DNA of 64,000 nucleotides from a virus. This document shows positions 7,380 through 16,049 of the stretch, piece after piece. The stretch spans positions 18,873-82,872 of the IMG/VR virus record IMGVR_UViG_3300020411_000935; one strand, 5' to 3'. Position numbers and translations under genes: made by a program. Numbering within the stretch: the first letter of the stretch is position 1; every line of letters begins with the position of its first letter. Under the pieces are notes generated by a model. That model was not told the origin of the DNA. It worked only from the letters and a program-made list of their open reading frames with translations, and ran no database searches.

Positions 7380-8710
7380 TATCAGTACATCAACATTGGG
7401 ATCCATTGAAAGTATGTGCGGTTGGTAGATGCTACCCACCGCATTTCTTTTCTAGGATAAAAAATAGTAAAGTTCGTAATGCAATGGAGAAGATTGCATT
7501 CGAGACTGAAGAAGATTATCAGAAACTAATAAGCAAATTAGAAGAGTTTGGTGTCACTGTTTTGAGAACAGATATAAGTGAAGACCCAGAGGTATATGTA
7601 AAGGATCAGAAACAACAACCTAAAGGTCAAGGACATGTGACAAAGTATCCTCCCATGTTTCCAAGAGATTATACTGCTATGATAGGTGGCACATTCTTCA
7701 TGCCATCAAGAAACTATGGGCAGAACATTGACGTAGCAAAAATATTTGAAAGATTATGTAACTCAGAGATGTCAGACTTGACTCATCGTGAGAGACTTAT
7801 GGCAAAAATGCTAGAGCAAATGCTAGAACCTCAGAAAAATTTGTCTACATCTATGTCATTATTCAAGTTTCGCACTCAAAAGAAATATCACCATAAAGTA
7901 AAAATTTTAACAGGTCTAGATTTTGATTATATGATAGATGAGATAGTCAAAGCAGAGACCATGCAGATAGGTGCACCTAATAAGTGTCCTAACCACAGTG
8001 AATTTTATCCCTATACTACTATAGAGCAGTGGTTGAAGGATAATAATGTGCCAATCGTATATGATCAGTACATAAACTCTGCTACTATGTTCAGAATCGG
8101 TAAAGATTTGTATTTTAGTTTCTGTCATGTCATCAATAAACTCAATCAAAAGAGTTTTGACAGGAAACTAAGAAGATTATTCCCTGATTATCGTATAAAT
8201 TACCTCGCTAACACAGGACATAGTGATGGTAGTACATGTGTAGTCAAACCAGGTCTTGTAGTTTCACTAAAAGACACCGAAAATTGCAGTAAATTATTCC
8301 CTGACTGGGACATTTGTAGTATAACAGGGGAGTCTTGGGACAAAGTAGATGGTTTTCTTAAGATGAAGGAGAAAACTAGAGGAAAATACTTCGTTGCGGG
8401 CGAAGAAGACAACGATGACTTGATAGAATACATGGATAGTTGGTTATCACACTGGCAAGTATACGTTGAGGAGTCAGTTTTTGATGTAAATATGCTAGTT
8501 ATTGATGAAAAAAACATCATATGCAATGGTTATAACGAGAAAGTGTTCAAATATTTTGAAAAACATGGTGTCACTCCACACATTGTAAATATGAGACATA
8601 GATACTTCTGGGATGGAGGTCTACATTGTGTAACCTCAGACTTACACCGTGAAGGAGAGCGAAAAGACTACTTCCCTGACAGAAATTATGTTTCAGATCT
8701 TATAGCATGA
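7376..8710 (+). CDS. Amidinotransferase-like protein (guanidino-group modifying superfamily)
   Basis: 444 residues. FPRDYTAMIGGTFFMPS resembles the substrate-binding R-D region of glycine amidinotransferase and arginine deiminase; HRYFWDGGLHCVTSDLHREG near residue 418 contains the catalytic Cys of the superfamily. Such enzymes move or hydrolyse the amidino group of arginine. An insertion-rich middle (residues 85-230) differs from short deiminases. It is coupled to PTOX upstream and to a gene of unknown function downstream. Whether it acts on free arginine or another guanidino compound is unknown. Confidence 0.82.
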   Translation: MISVHQHWDPLKVCAVGRCYPPHFFSRIKNSKVRNAMEKIAFETEEDYQKLISKLEEFGVTVLRTDISEDPEVYVKDQKQQPKGQGHVTKYPPMFPRDYTAMIGGTFFMPSRNYGQNIDVAKIFERLCNSEMSDLTHRERLMAKMLEQMLEPQKNLSTSMSLFKFRTQKKYHHKVKILTGLDFDYMIDEIVKAETMQIGAPNKCPNHSEFYPYTTIEQWLKDNNVPIVYDQYINSATMFRIGKDLYFSFCHVINKLNQKSFDRKLRRLFPDYRINYLANTGHSDGSTCVVKPGLVVSLKDTENCSKLFPDWDICSITGESWDKVDGFLKMKEKTRGKYFVAGEEDNDDLIEYMDSWLSHWQVYVEESVFDVNMLVIDEKNIICNGYNEKVFKYFEKHGVTPHIVNMRHRYFWDGGLHCVTSDLHREGERKDYFPDRNYVSDLIA

Positions 8711-9150
8711 AGGATTTACTCCAAGATTGGTTTGATTTTTTACAAAAACCGAACAAATCATTTGATAATATGCCACCTTGTCCCTTTGCTAAGTCGGCAT
8801 TCCAAAGAAAGAAGATAGAGATAGTAGAATACAAGAATATGCTCACAGTTATAGAGTATATGATGAAACCATGGGAGAAAGAGGTGGTTATATTTGTACT
8901 ACAGGACTATGGTGCAGCATATTTACAGTGGTTAGCAATCAAATTGGGTATCATGTACCCTGATTTCATATTTTTAGAGGATCATCCTGACCTAGAAGAG
9001 AACATTGACGGTCAAATAATGAATAGTGGTAAAGTATTGCTGCTAGTACAGGAAAGAAAGGAGTTAGAGGACGCAAGAAGGGACTTGATGAAGACAAAAT
9101 ATTACGATAAGTGGACGTTGGAACTAAAACAAAGGATATTCAATCGGTAA
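8707..9150 (+). CDS. Hypothetical protein with a PPCPFA motif, 147 residues
   Basis: It overlaps the amidinotransferase stop (ATGA). It begins with an amphipathic helix, then DNMPPCPFAKSAFQRKKI and a mixed alpha/beta body. The single Cys in CPFA followed by basic residues could be an active or metal site, but no family is recognised. Coupling suggests it works with the amidinotransferase. Confidence 0.6.
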   Translation: MKDLLQDWFDFLQKPNKSFDNMPPCPFAKSAFQRKKIEIVEYKNMLTVIEYMMKPWEKEVVIFVLQDYGAAYLQWLAIKLGIMYPDFIFLEDHPDLEENIDGQIMNSGKVLLLVQERKELEDARRDLMKTKYYDKWTLELKQRIFNR

Positions 9151-9155
9151 ATATA

Positions 9156-9164
9156 TGTTATACT
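9156..9164 (+). promoter_or_regulatory. Extended -10 element before the GTG-start gene at 9186
   Basis: TGTTATACT: TATACT (9159-9164) with TG one base upstream, about 20 bases before the GTG start. No clear -35. It would serve the small gene at 9186, gene 62 and regA. Confidence 0.35.
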
Positions 9165-9185
9165 AAGTTTTTATGGAGGGAACTG

Positions 9186-9335
9186 GTGTCTGAAGACGTA
9201 TCTGATCTGTGGGATGATATGGGCACACTAAACTCATTGTATAGTGAAATGTGTTGGAAAAATGATGAACCTATTGAGTTTATCCCTGATTACAAAAACG
9301 ATTGCATCATTATTAGGCGAAAGAAATGGAACTAA
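9186..9335 (+). CDS. 49-residue acidic protein before gene 62
   Basis: GTG 9186 has GGAGGG 5 bases upstream and follows an extended -10, which decides the start; a longer reading from 9111 would run into the preceding gene. The product is acidic (SEDVSDLWDDMGTLNS) with a basic end (RRKKWN). It overlaps gene 62 by 10 bases. No known family. Confidence 0.6.
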   Translation: MSEDVSDLWDDMGTLNSLYSEMCWKNDEPIEFIPDYKNDCIIIRRKKWN

Positions 9336-9706
9336 AAGACTGGTTGAAGTCTATCAACGAGACTAAAACCAATCTTATTGATAATGACTCTACACTTGAA
9401 CCAAAATACTTACCCTATATCGTGAACAGATGTATGTCTGGTCAGATAGACACTTTGATGTTTGCAAATGAGATGAACATCAGTAATCATCTAGATAACA
9501 AGTTACAATACGACTTTTTACTATATACTTTGAGGAAAAAGAAGAGATTTTCTCCTTGGATGAGAAAAGATGAACTGTCTAACCTTAGTATTGTGAAGGA
9601 ATACTACGGGTACAGTGATGAAAAAGCAAGACAAGTTCTACCTCTACTTACCGAAGACCAACTCAACATTATTACACGACGGTTGAATACCGGAGGATTG
9701 AAATGA
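9326..9706 (+). CDS. 62: Clamp loader small subunit gp62
   Basis: 126 residues, shorter than T4 gp62 (187) but typical of cyanophage homologues as I recall them. Diagnostic stretches are MSGQIDTLMFANEMNIS, the conserved RKKKRFSPWMRKD and the C-terminal ITRRLNTGGLK. It pairs with gp44 in the loader. The T4 order 62-regA is kept, with an ATGA overlap to regA, whereas gene 44 is 5 kb away. Confidence 0.88.
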   Translation: MELKDWLKSINETKTNLIDNDSTLEPKYLPYIVNRCMSGQIDTLMFANEMNISNHLDNKLQYDFLLYTLRKKKRFSPWMRKDELSNLSIVKEYYGYSDEKARQVLPLLTEDQLNIITRRLNTGGLK

Positions 9707-10134
9707 CTTTTGAAAACGAATTTGCTTGGTCTCCTGATAAAATGGTTGAGATAATACTCAAAGAACCTGATGATTTTCTGAAGGTTCGAGAGACTCTCAC
9801 CAGAATTGGAGTGGCATCAAGAAAAGAGAAGAAACTATACCAGTCATGCCACATATTGCATAAGCAAGGTAGGTATTACATAGTACACTTCAAGGAATTG
9901 TTTGCTTTGGATGGCAAACATGCTAACTTGACAGAGAATGACGTACAAAGACGTAATAGAATAATCAAATTACTTGTCGATTGGGGTCTAGTAGGTATAT
10001 CTGACTCTGGATTAGAGACAATATCTAATATGTCATCACTAAATCAAATCAAAGTCATCTCATTCAAGAACAAAAAGGATTGGGTGTTAGAAACCAAATA
10101 TAACATAGGTAAAACTAAAACAACTACTAAATAA
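9703..10134 (+). CDS. regA: RegA translational repressor of early genes
   Basis: 143 residues (T4 RegA: 122). Very similar to T4 through PDDFLKVRETLTRIGVAS, KKLYQSCHILHKQGRYYIVH, DWGLVGI and the end VISFKNKKDWVLETKYNIG. RegA binds the start regions of early mRNAs and blocks ribosomes. It has about 12 extra residues at the N-terminus; Met at 9742 would give the T4 length, but the ATGA overlap with gene 62 favours 9703. It is followed by a strong terminator. Confidence 0.95.
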   Translation: MTFENEFAWSPDKMVEIILKEPDDFLKVRETLTRIGVASRKEKKLYQSCHILHKQGRYYIVHFKELFALDGKHANLTENDVQRRNRIIKLLVDWGLVGISDSGLETISNMSSLNQIKVISFKNKKDWVLETKYNIGKTKTTTK

Positions 10135-10183
10135 AAACGTCACCATTCGTGCGTGACACGCTACATACGGATATACGCTACCG

Positions 10184-10211
10184 AAAAGGGGGTTTCCACG
10201 ACCCCCTTTTT
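10184..10211 (+). terminator. Intrinsic terminator after regA
   Basis: AAAAGGGGGT (10184-10193), loop TTCCACG, ACCCCCTTTT (10201-10210) and five T in total. A 10 bp stem with five G:C pairs and a U-tract is a good rho-independent terminator. It ends the replication-gene transcription unit before Hsp20. Its A-tract also allows some function on the other strand. Confidence 0.85.
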
Positions 10212-10280
10212 CATGTCTGATTATATAATTAGTATTGTCGCCTACGGGGACATTACAATTAGACGCTTTAGGAGGTCACC

Positions 10281-10715
10281 ATGTTCGGAAACGGATCTAT
10301 AACTTTGTCTGTGCCTGATACACAGAAGTATCTTGAAAAGATACAAAGAAACATGATTGGATTTGATGATTGGTTCAATGAGTTCGATCAACACTTCGTA
10401 AACACAAACTACCCACCTTATAATAGTATAAAGGTATCAGAAAACCAGTATAGGTTAGAGGTAGCACTAGCAGGATTCAAGAAAGACAACATCAAAGTCT
10501 TCACACAGGAAGGAAAACTTACAATAGAAGGTAAGAAAGAGGATGGTGTTGCACATGACTATGTTCATAAGGGATTAGCACAAAGAGCATTCACTCGTAC
10601 TTGGGCATTACCTGAGGAACTTAAGATTGATAGTGTAAAATTTGAAGATGGTCTACTATTAGTAGAGATCAAGAAGGTTTTACCAGAATCACAACAACGT
10701 AAAGACTGGCTCTAA
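10281..10715 (+). CDS. hsp20: Small heat-shock protein Hsp20 (alpha-crystallin family)
   Basis: 144 residues. The alpha-crystallin domain spans about 45-135: YRLEVALAGFKKDNIKVF, KLTIEGKKED, the A-F-x-R-x-W-A-L-P strand (QRAFTRTWALPEELKID) and GLLLVEIKK. Hsp20 holds unfolding proteins and is widespread in T4-like cyanophages; its client there is not established. AGGAGG lies 5 bases before the ATG. It is preceded by a terminator and a TATAAT at 10224-10229 without clear -35. Confidence 0.94.
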   Translation: MFGNGSITLSVPDTQKYLEKIQRNMIGFDDWFNEFDQHFVNTNYPPYNSIKVSENQYRLEVALAGFKKDNIKVFTQEGKLTIEGKKEDGVAHDYVHKGLAQRAFTRTWALPEELKIDSVKFEDGLLLVEIKKVLPESQQRKDWL

Positions 10716-10739
10716 ATAATACTACAACACGGTAGTATT
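10711..10739 (+). promoter_or_regulatory. Late-promoter-like box TCTAAATA with a perfect 8 bp hairpin
   Basis: TCTAAATA (10711-10718) overlaps the hsp20 stop. AATACTAC (10718-10725) and GTAGTATT (10732-10739) form a perfect 8 bp stem with a 6-base loop, ending 2 bases before the GTG of the next gene. There is no T-tract. It may be a late promoter with a structured leader. Confidence 0.4.
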
Positions 10740-10741
10740 GA

Positions 10742-11482
10742 GTGTACAAGAAAGTCTTACATCATATAAAAGCGTCAGATCTACGGGAAACCGCAGGTCT
10801 GACTTTGCGTTTTAGGGACGAATTGAATGATAAGTTCTGGGTAAATGGTACTTTGAGACCTCAAGTTCGTAAATCTATTATGAACTTTGCCAAAGCATTT
10901 GCTGACTACGTAGATCTGAATGACAGAGCAGTAGTTGATGTGCTTATGTTAGGTGGTAATGCAGGATATAATTATACAAAATATTCTGATATAGATGTGC
11001 ATCTGGTGGTAGATACAAACTATATTCCACAGTGTGACCCATTATTTCTTGATGATTATTACATGGATAAGAAGACATTGTGGGAATTGACTCATGATGT
11101 AAAGATATATGGTGTCCCAGTAGAACCATACATCGAAAGACCAGGTGTTACACGTAAGAAATGTCAGGGTGTGTATAGTGTATTGAAGGGATACTGGATA
11201 CAGGAACCAACAAAGTTTGAAGATGACTTTGATGAGAATGAGTTGATGAAGAAGGTGAATAACATCAAGAATAAGTTAGACACACTAATAAAATCTGAGA
11301 AACCAGAGGCATTGAAAACAATTGTCAATAAAATAAGGATGGCAAGAGCATCATCACTAGATCGATATGGTGAATATGGTTTTGAAAATCTTGTGTTCAA
11401 AGAATTACGTAACAGTGGGTACATAGACAAAGTACGTAGTTCTATGCTATCATTGAAGAATAAAAGTCTATCCTTATTATGA
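10742..11482 (+). CDS. Putative nucleotidyltransferase (Pol beta superfamily)
   Basis: 246 residues from GTG. LMLGGNAGYNYTKYSDIDVH contains the superfamily pattern: a Gly-Gly followed about ten residues later by D-I-D (D-x-D metal ligands), then a hydrophobic strand (LVVD). The C-terminal half is helical and basic. Members add nucleotides to RNA, proteins or small molecules; here the substrate is unknown. A hairpin sits directly before the start, with no Shine-Dalgarno. Confidence 0.65.
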   Translation: MYKKVLHHIKASDLRETAGLTLRFRDELNDKFWVNGTLRPQVRKSIMNFAKAFADYVDLNDRAVVDVLMLGGNAGYNYTKYSDIDVHLVVDTNYIPQCDPLFLDDYYMDKKTLWELTHDVKIYGVPVEPYIERPGVTRKKCQGVYSVLKGYWIQEPTKFEDDFDENELMKKVNNIKNKLDTLIKSEKPEALKTIVNKIRMARASSLDRYGEYGFENLVFKELRNSGYIDKVRSSMLSLKNKSLSLL

Positions 11483-11742
11483 TAAAGGTTATATTATTCA
11501 AGAACAATCTCGTTCTTATCTCTAGATTAGAAGAGGTAGGGTCTGAGATGGGTGAACCAGACTGTAAACTTATAGATCCTTTTGAACTCAAAGGTGAGTT
11601 CTTAGAATCATGGCCATCATTCAGTATGCAAAGAGAAATGATGGTACATTCAGATAGTTTTCTTACCATATTAGAACCTGACAAGAAGCAGCTAGACAAA
11701 TATCAATCGTTGACTGCCAAGAATGTCACAGAAAAAGCTTAG
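11479..11742 (+). CDS. Conserved-looking phage hypothetical protein, 87 residues
   Basis: MIKVILFKNNLVLISRLEEV then GSEMGEPDCKLIDPFEL is a pattern I recall from many T4-like cyanophages and pelagiphages, with two beta strands that could form a small barrel. Function unknown. It overlaps the preceding gene (ATGA) and the radical SAM gene by 20 bases. Confidence 0.65.
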   Translation: MIKVILFKNNLVLISRLEEVGSEMGEPDCKLIDPFELKGEFLESWPSFSMQREMMVHSDSFLTILEPDKKQLDKYQSLTAKNVTEKA

Positions 11743-13147
11743 AATACTTTGGTTATATCCTAATCAGCATATGAGAGTCACACCACCAGGTGGTGTTGCT
11801 ATTATATCTGCTTGTTTAAAACGTGCTGGTTATAATAACATGGAACTGTTTGATGCCACATGGTATCCTATTGATAAGGAAGATGTGCATGCTAGACCTG
11901 ATAGAGATAGGGAAAGAAGTAAGAGGGGAATGTTTCCTGAGTATAAGTGGGAGAGAGATGATATAAAATTAGAACTAGAAGAGATCGACATGTACACAGC
12001 ATGGAGAAATAAGGTCTTGGAGTTCAAACCAGATGTAATTATCTCATCTATTGTGGAGGATACTTATTACCTTTGGAAAAATTTTATGTCTAAGATTGAG
12101 GACGTGAATTTTATCAATGTTGTTGGTGGTGTCTTTGCCACATATGCTCCTCAAGTATTTGAAGGACAAGTAGATTACATATGTCGTGGAGAAGGAGATG
12201 AAGCAATACCTGAGTTGATGGATCTTATTAGTGAAGGTAAGACAGGACATCATATTGCAAATATACATCCTAATCCAATGAGACCGGCAATGGATGTCGA
12301 TAAATTACCACCAACAGACCATCAAATATTTGATGAGAGATCATTATACAGACCATTTCAAGGTAAGATAATCAAGATTGCTACTGTAGAAACACAGCGT
12401 GGGTGTCCATACAAATGTAAGTTCTGTAACTCACCATCCAATGCTGGAATATACAAAGAAGAAACTAACAGTGCATTCTTTAGAAAGAGATCTGTTGAGA
12501 GTCAGGAAAGAGAACTTGTAGACCTCATTGAGAAACATAATATAGAAGTTCTCTGGATAGTTACTGATACATTTCTCACTATGTCAAAGAGGGAGTTTGA
12601 TAAGTGGGCAACGATGTATAGTAAATACAAACTACCATTTTTTACACAGACAAGACCAGAGTTATTGACACCTTACCAAGCAAGAACACTGAAAGAATTA
12701 GGATGTATCAAAATGAATCTAGGTGTAGAGCATGGTGACCCACAGTTCCGTAAAGATGTTGTAGGCAGGATATATCATAATGATGTAGCGATAGAAGCGT
12801 TTAGGATTGCAAGAGAAGCAGGACTATCTACTACATGTAATTTTATTATTGGGTATCCATATGAGACTATGGAACTTTGTATGAAGTCAGTTGAATTAGC
12901 ATCACAATTACATTGTGATGATACGAATGCCTTCATGTACACACCATATCATGGTACACCACTAAGGGATATGTGTGTAGATGCAGGATTTATAGACAAA
13001 GATTTGATAGTTGAGATGAGAAGTGATGATCAAGGTTCGTATCTAAACATGCCACCACCATACATGAGTAAAGAGGAAATACAATACATGTTCAATAATT
13101 TTGTGAGGTTGTTTAGAGAACGGGAACGTGCTATAGTGTCGTCATGA
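11723..13147 (+). CDS. B12-binding-domain radical SAM protein
   Basis: 474 residues. The N-terminal half (about 1-190) looks like a cobalamin-binding Rossmann domain: PPGGVAIISACLKRAGY and YICRGEGDEAIPELM are typical. ETQRGCPYKCKFCNSPS near 228-235 holds the C-x-x-x-C-x-x-C that binds the 4Fe-4S cluster and SAM. The C-terminal half continues the TIM barrel (CIKMNLGVEHGD, TCNFIIGYPYET). Relatives methylate or rearrange unactivated carbons. It sits directly before gene 43, overlapping it by 4 bases. Substrate unknown. Confidence 0.88.
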   Translation: MSQKKLRILWLYPNQHMRVTPPGGVAIISACLKRAGYNNMELFDATWYPIDKEDVHARPDRDRERSKRGMFPEYKWERDDIKLELEEIDMYTAWRNKVLEFKPDVIISSIVEDTYYLWKNFMSKIEDVNFINVVGGVFATYAPQVFEGQVDYICRGEGDEAIPELMDLISEGKTGHHIANIHPNPMRPAMDVDKLPPTDHQIFDERSLYRPFQGKIIKIATVETQRGCPYKCKFCNSPSNAGIYKEETNSAFFRKRSVESQERELVDLIEKHNIEVLWIVTDTFLTMSKREFDKWATMYSKYKLPFFTQTRPELLTPYQARTLKELGCIKMNLGVEHGDPQFRKDVVGRIYHNDVAIEAFRIAREAGLSTTCNFIIGYPYETMELCMKSVELASQLHCDDTNAFMYTPYHGTPLRDMCVDAGFIDKDLIVEMRSDDQGSYLNMPPPYMSKEEIQYMFNNFVRLFRERERAIVSS

Positions 13148-15639
13148 GATATTACACTAACGTCCAGATGGTTGGGAATGATTTTCTCGTCCGTGGATAT
13201 GAGGATGGCAAATCGTTTACTACCAGAGAGAAATATAACCCTACACTTTTTGTGCCAAGCAAGAAGAGGACAAAATATAAAACATTAGATGGCAAATATG
13301 TACAGAGTGTCAAACCTGGTTCTGTAAGAGACTGTAGAGAATTTTATAGGACACATGGTGAGGTAAAAGGATTTGAAATATTTGGAAACAACAGATACAT
13401 CTATCAATATATCTCTGACAAATACCCAGAGAAGGAAATAGTATTTGATATCAACAAGATCAAACTTGTAACGATTGATATTGAGGTCAAATCAGAGAAG
13501 GGATTCCCTACAGTACAGGCATGTGATGAGGAGATGCTTTGCATCACACTACAGGACTATGCTACTAAAAGGATATTGACATTCGGTGTAGGTCCTTACC
13601 ATCACAATGACAAGATGGTCAAGTATGTACAGTGTAATGATGAGTATGATATGCTCCAGCATTTTATAACATACTGGTCAGCAAATCCACCAGAAGTTGT
13701 GACAGGATGGAACTGTCAGTTATATGATATAGCATATCTTGCTAAGAGAATTACCAGAGTTCTAGGTGAGAAGTCATGTAAAAAATTATCACCATGGGGT
13801 CTAGTAACTCATGAAGAAATTTATCTACAGGGTAGAGCACATACTGTATATGATATTGGTGGTGTCACAGTCCTAGATTACCTTGACTTATACCGTAAGT
13901 TTACATACAAAGCACAGGAGTCATACAAACTAGACTACATTGGTGAAGTAGAACTGGGTAAGAAGAAGTTAGATCACTCAGAGTTTGATACCTTCAAAGA
14001 TTTTTATACTAAAGCATGGAATAAATTTGTAGACTACAACATCCAAGACGTTAGACTTGTTGACGCTCTGGAAGAGAAGATGAAGTTGATTGAACTTGCT
14101 GTGACTATGGCATTTGACGCAAAAGTTAACTTTACAGACGTGTTTTATCAGGTTAGAATGTGGGATATGATAATATATAATGACCTTAAACGTAAGGGCA
14201 TTGTAATACCACCTAAGAAAGATGAATCTAAAAGCGAAAAGTATGCAGGAGCGTATGTCAAAGAACCTATACCTGGTATCTACGACTGGGTTGTTTCTTT
14301 TGACCTCAATAGTCTATATCCTCATCTTATTATGCAGTACAATATATCTCCAGAAACTCTTCTGGATGAGAGATATCCTAATGTAAGTGTTGATAAGTTA
14401 TTGAATGAAGAGGTAGACCTATCTGGTTTAGATGGTGTGACTGTGTGTCCTAATGGTGCCATGTTTACTACAGAGAAACAGGGGTTCCTACCTAAGTTGA
14501 TGGACAAGATATACAGTGAACGTGTTGTCTTCAAGAAGAAGATGATCAAAGCAAAGAAAGCATACGAGAAGAACCCTAGTAAAGAATTAGAAAGAGAAAT
14601 ATCTAGATGTAATAATATACAGATGGCAAAGAAGATACAACTAAACAGTGCTTATGGTGCTATCGGTAACAACTATTTTAGGTATTATAAATTAGAGAAC
14701 GCTGAAGCTATAACGCTAGGCGGTCAGTTCTCTATTCGCTGGATTGAGAATAGAATGAACAAATACATGAACAAAATTTTGAAAACTAACGAGGTTGATT
14801 ATGTCATTGCTTCTGATACCGATTCCATTTATCTCAATATGGGTCCTCTGGTCAAAGTTATATACGAGAAACGAGAGAAGACTACTGAGGGCATTGTTGG
14901 GTTCCTTGATAAGATCTGTGAAGTGGAACTTGAAAGGTATATTTCGAGTTCTTACCAAGCGTTGGCCACGTACGTCAATGCCTTTGAGCAAAAAATGTTT
15001 ATGAAGCGTGAGACAATAGCAGAGAGAGGTATATGGACAGCGAAGAAAAGATACATTCTAAATGCATGGGACATAGAAGGTGTGAGGTTTGCAGAACCTA
15101 AGTTGAAGATCATGGGAATAGAAGCAGTCAAGTCTTCTACCCCTGCTCCATGCAGAGAAATGATTAAAGAAGCATTAAGAATTATCATGAGTGGTACAGA
15201 GGATAATGTGATAGATTATATTGATGACAGTCGTAAGAAATTTAGGCAGATGGATCCCAGTCTCGTTGCCTTCCCTAGGTCTTGCAACAATGTAGACAAA
15301 TATCATAGTAATTTTTCAATCTATACAAAGGGAACTCCCATACATGTTAGAGGATCTTTACTGCATAATCACTACGTCAAAAAGTATAAATTAGAAAACA
15401 AATACTCATACATACAAAATGGGGATAAGATTAAATTTTGTTATCTGACAAAACCTAACCCGATTCAAGAGAACGTAATATCTTTCAATGGTGATTTTCC
15501 TACAGAACTAGGACTAAACAAATACATCGATTATACTTTGATGTTTGAGAAGAGTTTCGTGGAACCTCTCAAGGCAGTCTTAGATGCAATAGGATGGTCA
15601 GTAGAAAGGCAAGCAACACTTGAAAGTTTTTTCATGTGA
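13144..15639 (+). CDS. 43: Family B DNA polymerase gp43
   Basis: 831 residues (T4: 898). Proofreading exonuclease: TIDIEV (Asp112, Glu114), TGWNCQLYDIAYL, and YNIQDVRLV. Polymerase: motif A SFDLNSLYPHLI near 385, motif B KKIQLNSAYGAIGN near 498, motif C ASDTDS near 556. The C-terminus (ESFFM) follows the T4 type that ends in a clamp-binding peptide. It is the replicative polymerase, working with gp45, gp44/62, gp41 and gp61. A good promoter lies in its last codons, serving the genes downstream. Confidence 0.98.
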   Translation: MRYYTNVQMVGNDFLVRGYEDGKSFTTREKYNPTLFVPSKKRTKYKTLDGKYVQSVKPGSVRDCREFYRTHGEVKGFEIFGNNRYIYQYISDKYPEKEIVFDINKIKLVTIDIEVKSEKGFPTVQACDEEMLCITLQDYATKRILTFGVGPYHHNDKMVKYVQCNDEYDMLQHFITYWSANPPEVVTGWNCQLYDIAYLAKRITRVLGEKSCKKLSPWGLVTHEEIYLQGRAHTVYDIGGVTVLDYLDLYRKFTYKAQESYKLDYIGEVELGKKKLDHSEFDTFKDFYTKAWNKFVDYNIQDVRLVDALEEKMKLIELAVTMAFDAKVNFTDVFYQVRMWDMIIYNDLKRKGIVIPPKKDESKSEKYAGAYVKEPIPGIYDWVVSFDLNSLYPHLIMQYNISPETLLDERYPNVSVDKLLNEEVDLSGLDGVTVCPNGAMFTTEKQGFLPKLMDKIYSERVVFKKKMIKAKKAYEKNPSKELEREISRCNNIQMAKKIQLNSAYGAIGNNYFRYYKLENAEAITLGGQFSIRWIENRMNKYMNKILKTNEVDYVIASDTDSIYLNMGPLVKVIYEKREKTTEGIVGFLDKICEVELERYISSSYQALATYVNAFEQKMFMKRETIAERGIWTAKKRYILNAWDIEGVRFAEPKLKIMGIEAVKSSTPAPCREMIKEALRIIMSGTEDNVIDYIDDSRKKFRQMDPSLVAFPRSCNNVDKYHSNFSIYTKGTPIHVRGSLLHNHYVKKYKLENKYSYIQNGDKIKFCYLTKPNPIQENVISFNGDFPTELGLNKYIDYTLMFEKSFVEPLKAVLDAIGWSVERQATLESFFM

Positions 15640-15648
15640 TGCTATAAT
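15620..15648 (+). promoter_or_regulatory. Strong sigma70-type promoter after gene 43
   Basis: TTGAAA (15620-15625), 17 bases, TATAAT (15643-15648), with TG one base before the -10. It begins inside the last codons of gene 43 and lies 19 bases before the next ATG. It would drive the run up to uvsX and gene 41. Confidence 0.65.
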
Positions 15649-15666
15649 ATAATTTTACATCATGTT

Positions 15667-15846
15667 ATGGACTTACCTATAGACGACAAAGAGTTTGACT
15701 ATATTGTGCTTGCTCTCTGGAAGTGCAGGAAATCTGAAAATATGTGTGGTGATTTGTACGAGAAATTGAAGTTGGTAAAGGAATACAAAGATCAAGGTTT
15801 ACCTTACAAGAAAATACTCAGAGAAAAACACGGTATCGTAGCATGA
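15667..15846 (+). CDS. 59-residue hypothetical protein
   Basis: Starts at ATG 15667 and ends at TGA 15844-15846. Helical (FDYIVLALWKCRKS, LYEKLKLVKEYKDQG) with a basic end (KKILREKHGIVA). Small proteins of this form near gene 43 are common in T4-like cyanophages as I recall. The stop overlaps the next start. Function unknown. Confidence 0.6.
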   Translation: MDLPIDDKEFDYIVLALWKCRKSENMCGDLYEKLKLVKEYKDQGLPYKKILREKHGIVA

Positions 15847-16049
15847 GAATGAAATTGTATGGAGCAACAGGCAAGGGTAGACTTCCTACGTTAGGATCTC
15901 TATTCGATATAAACAATTACCCAAAGTTTAATGTAGCACTACACCAGAGTAGGTGGCCAGTGGTATGGTGGGATGAGAAGGTCGAAGCAAGAAGAAATAA
16001 AAAACGCATTCAACAAGAGAAGATAGATAGATTATATCCTAAGGTATAA
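15843..16049 (+). CDS. 68-residue basic hypothetical protein
   Basis: ATG overlaps the previous stop; Met at 15849 is an equal alternative. MKLYGATGKGRLPTLGSLFD then HQSRWPVVWWDEK and a Lys/Arg-rich helix. It looks like a small nucleic-acid binder, but no family is recognised. Confidence 0.5.
   Translation: MRMKLYGATGKGRLPTLGSLFDINNYPKFNVALHQSRWPVVWWDEKVEARRNKKRIQQEKIDRLYPKV

Noticed and set aside
10224-10229. TATAAT upstream of hsp20
   Set aside because: The -35 place falls in the terminator stem and no TG element precedes it. Possible, but too weak to list as a promoter.
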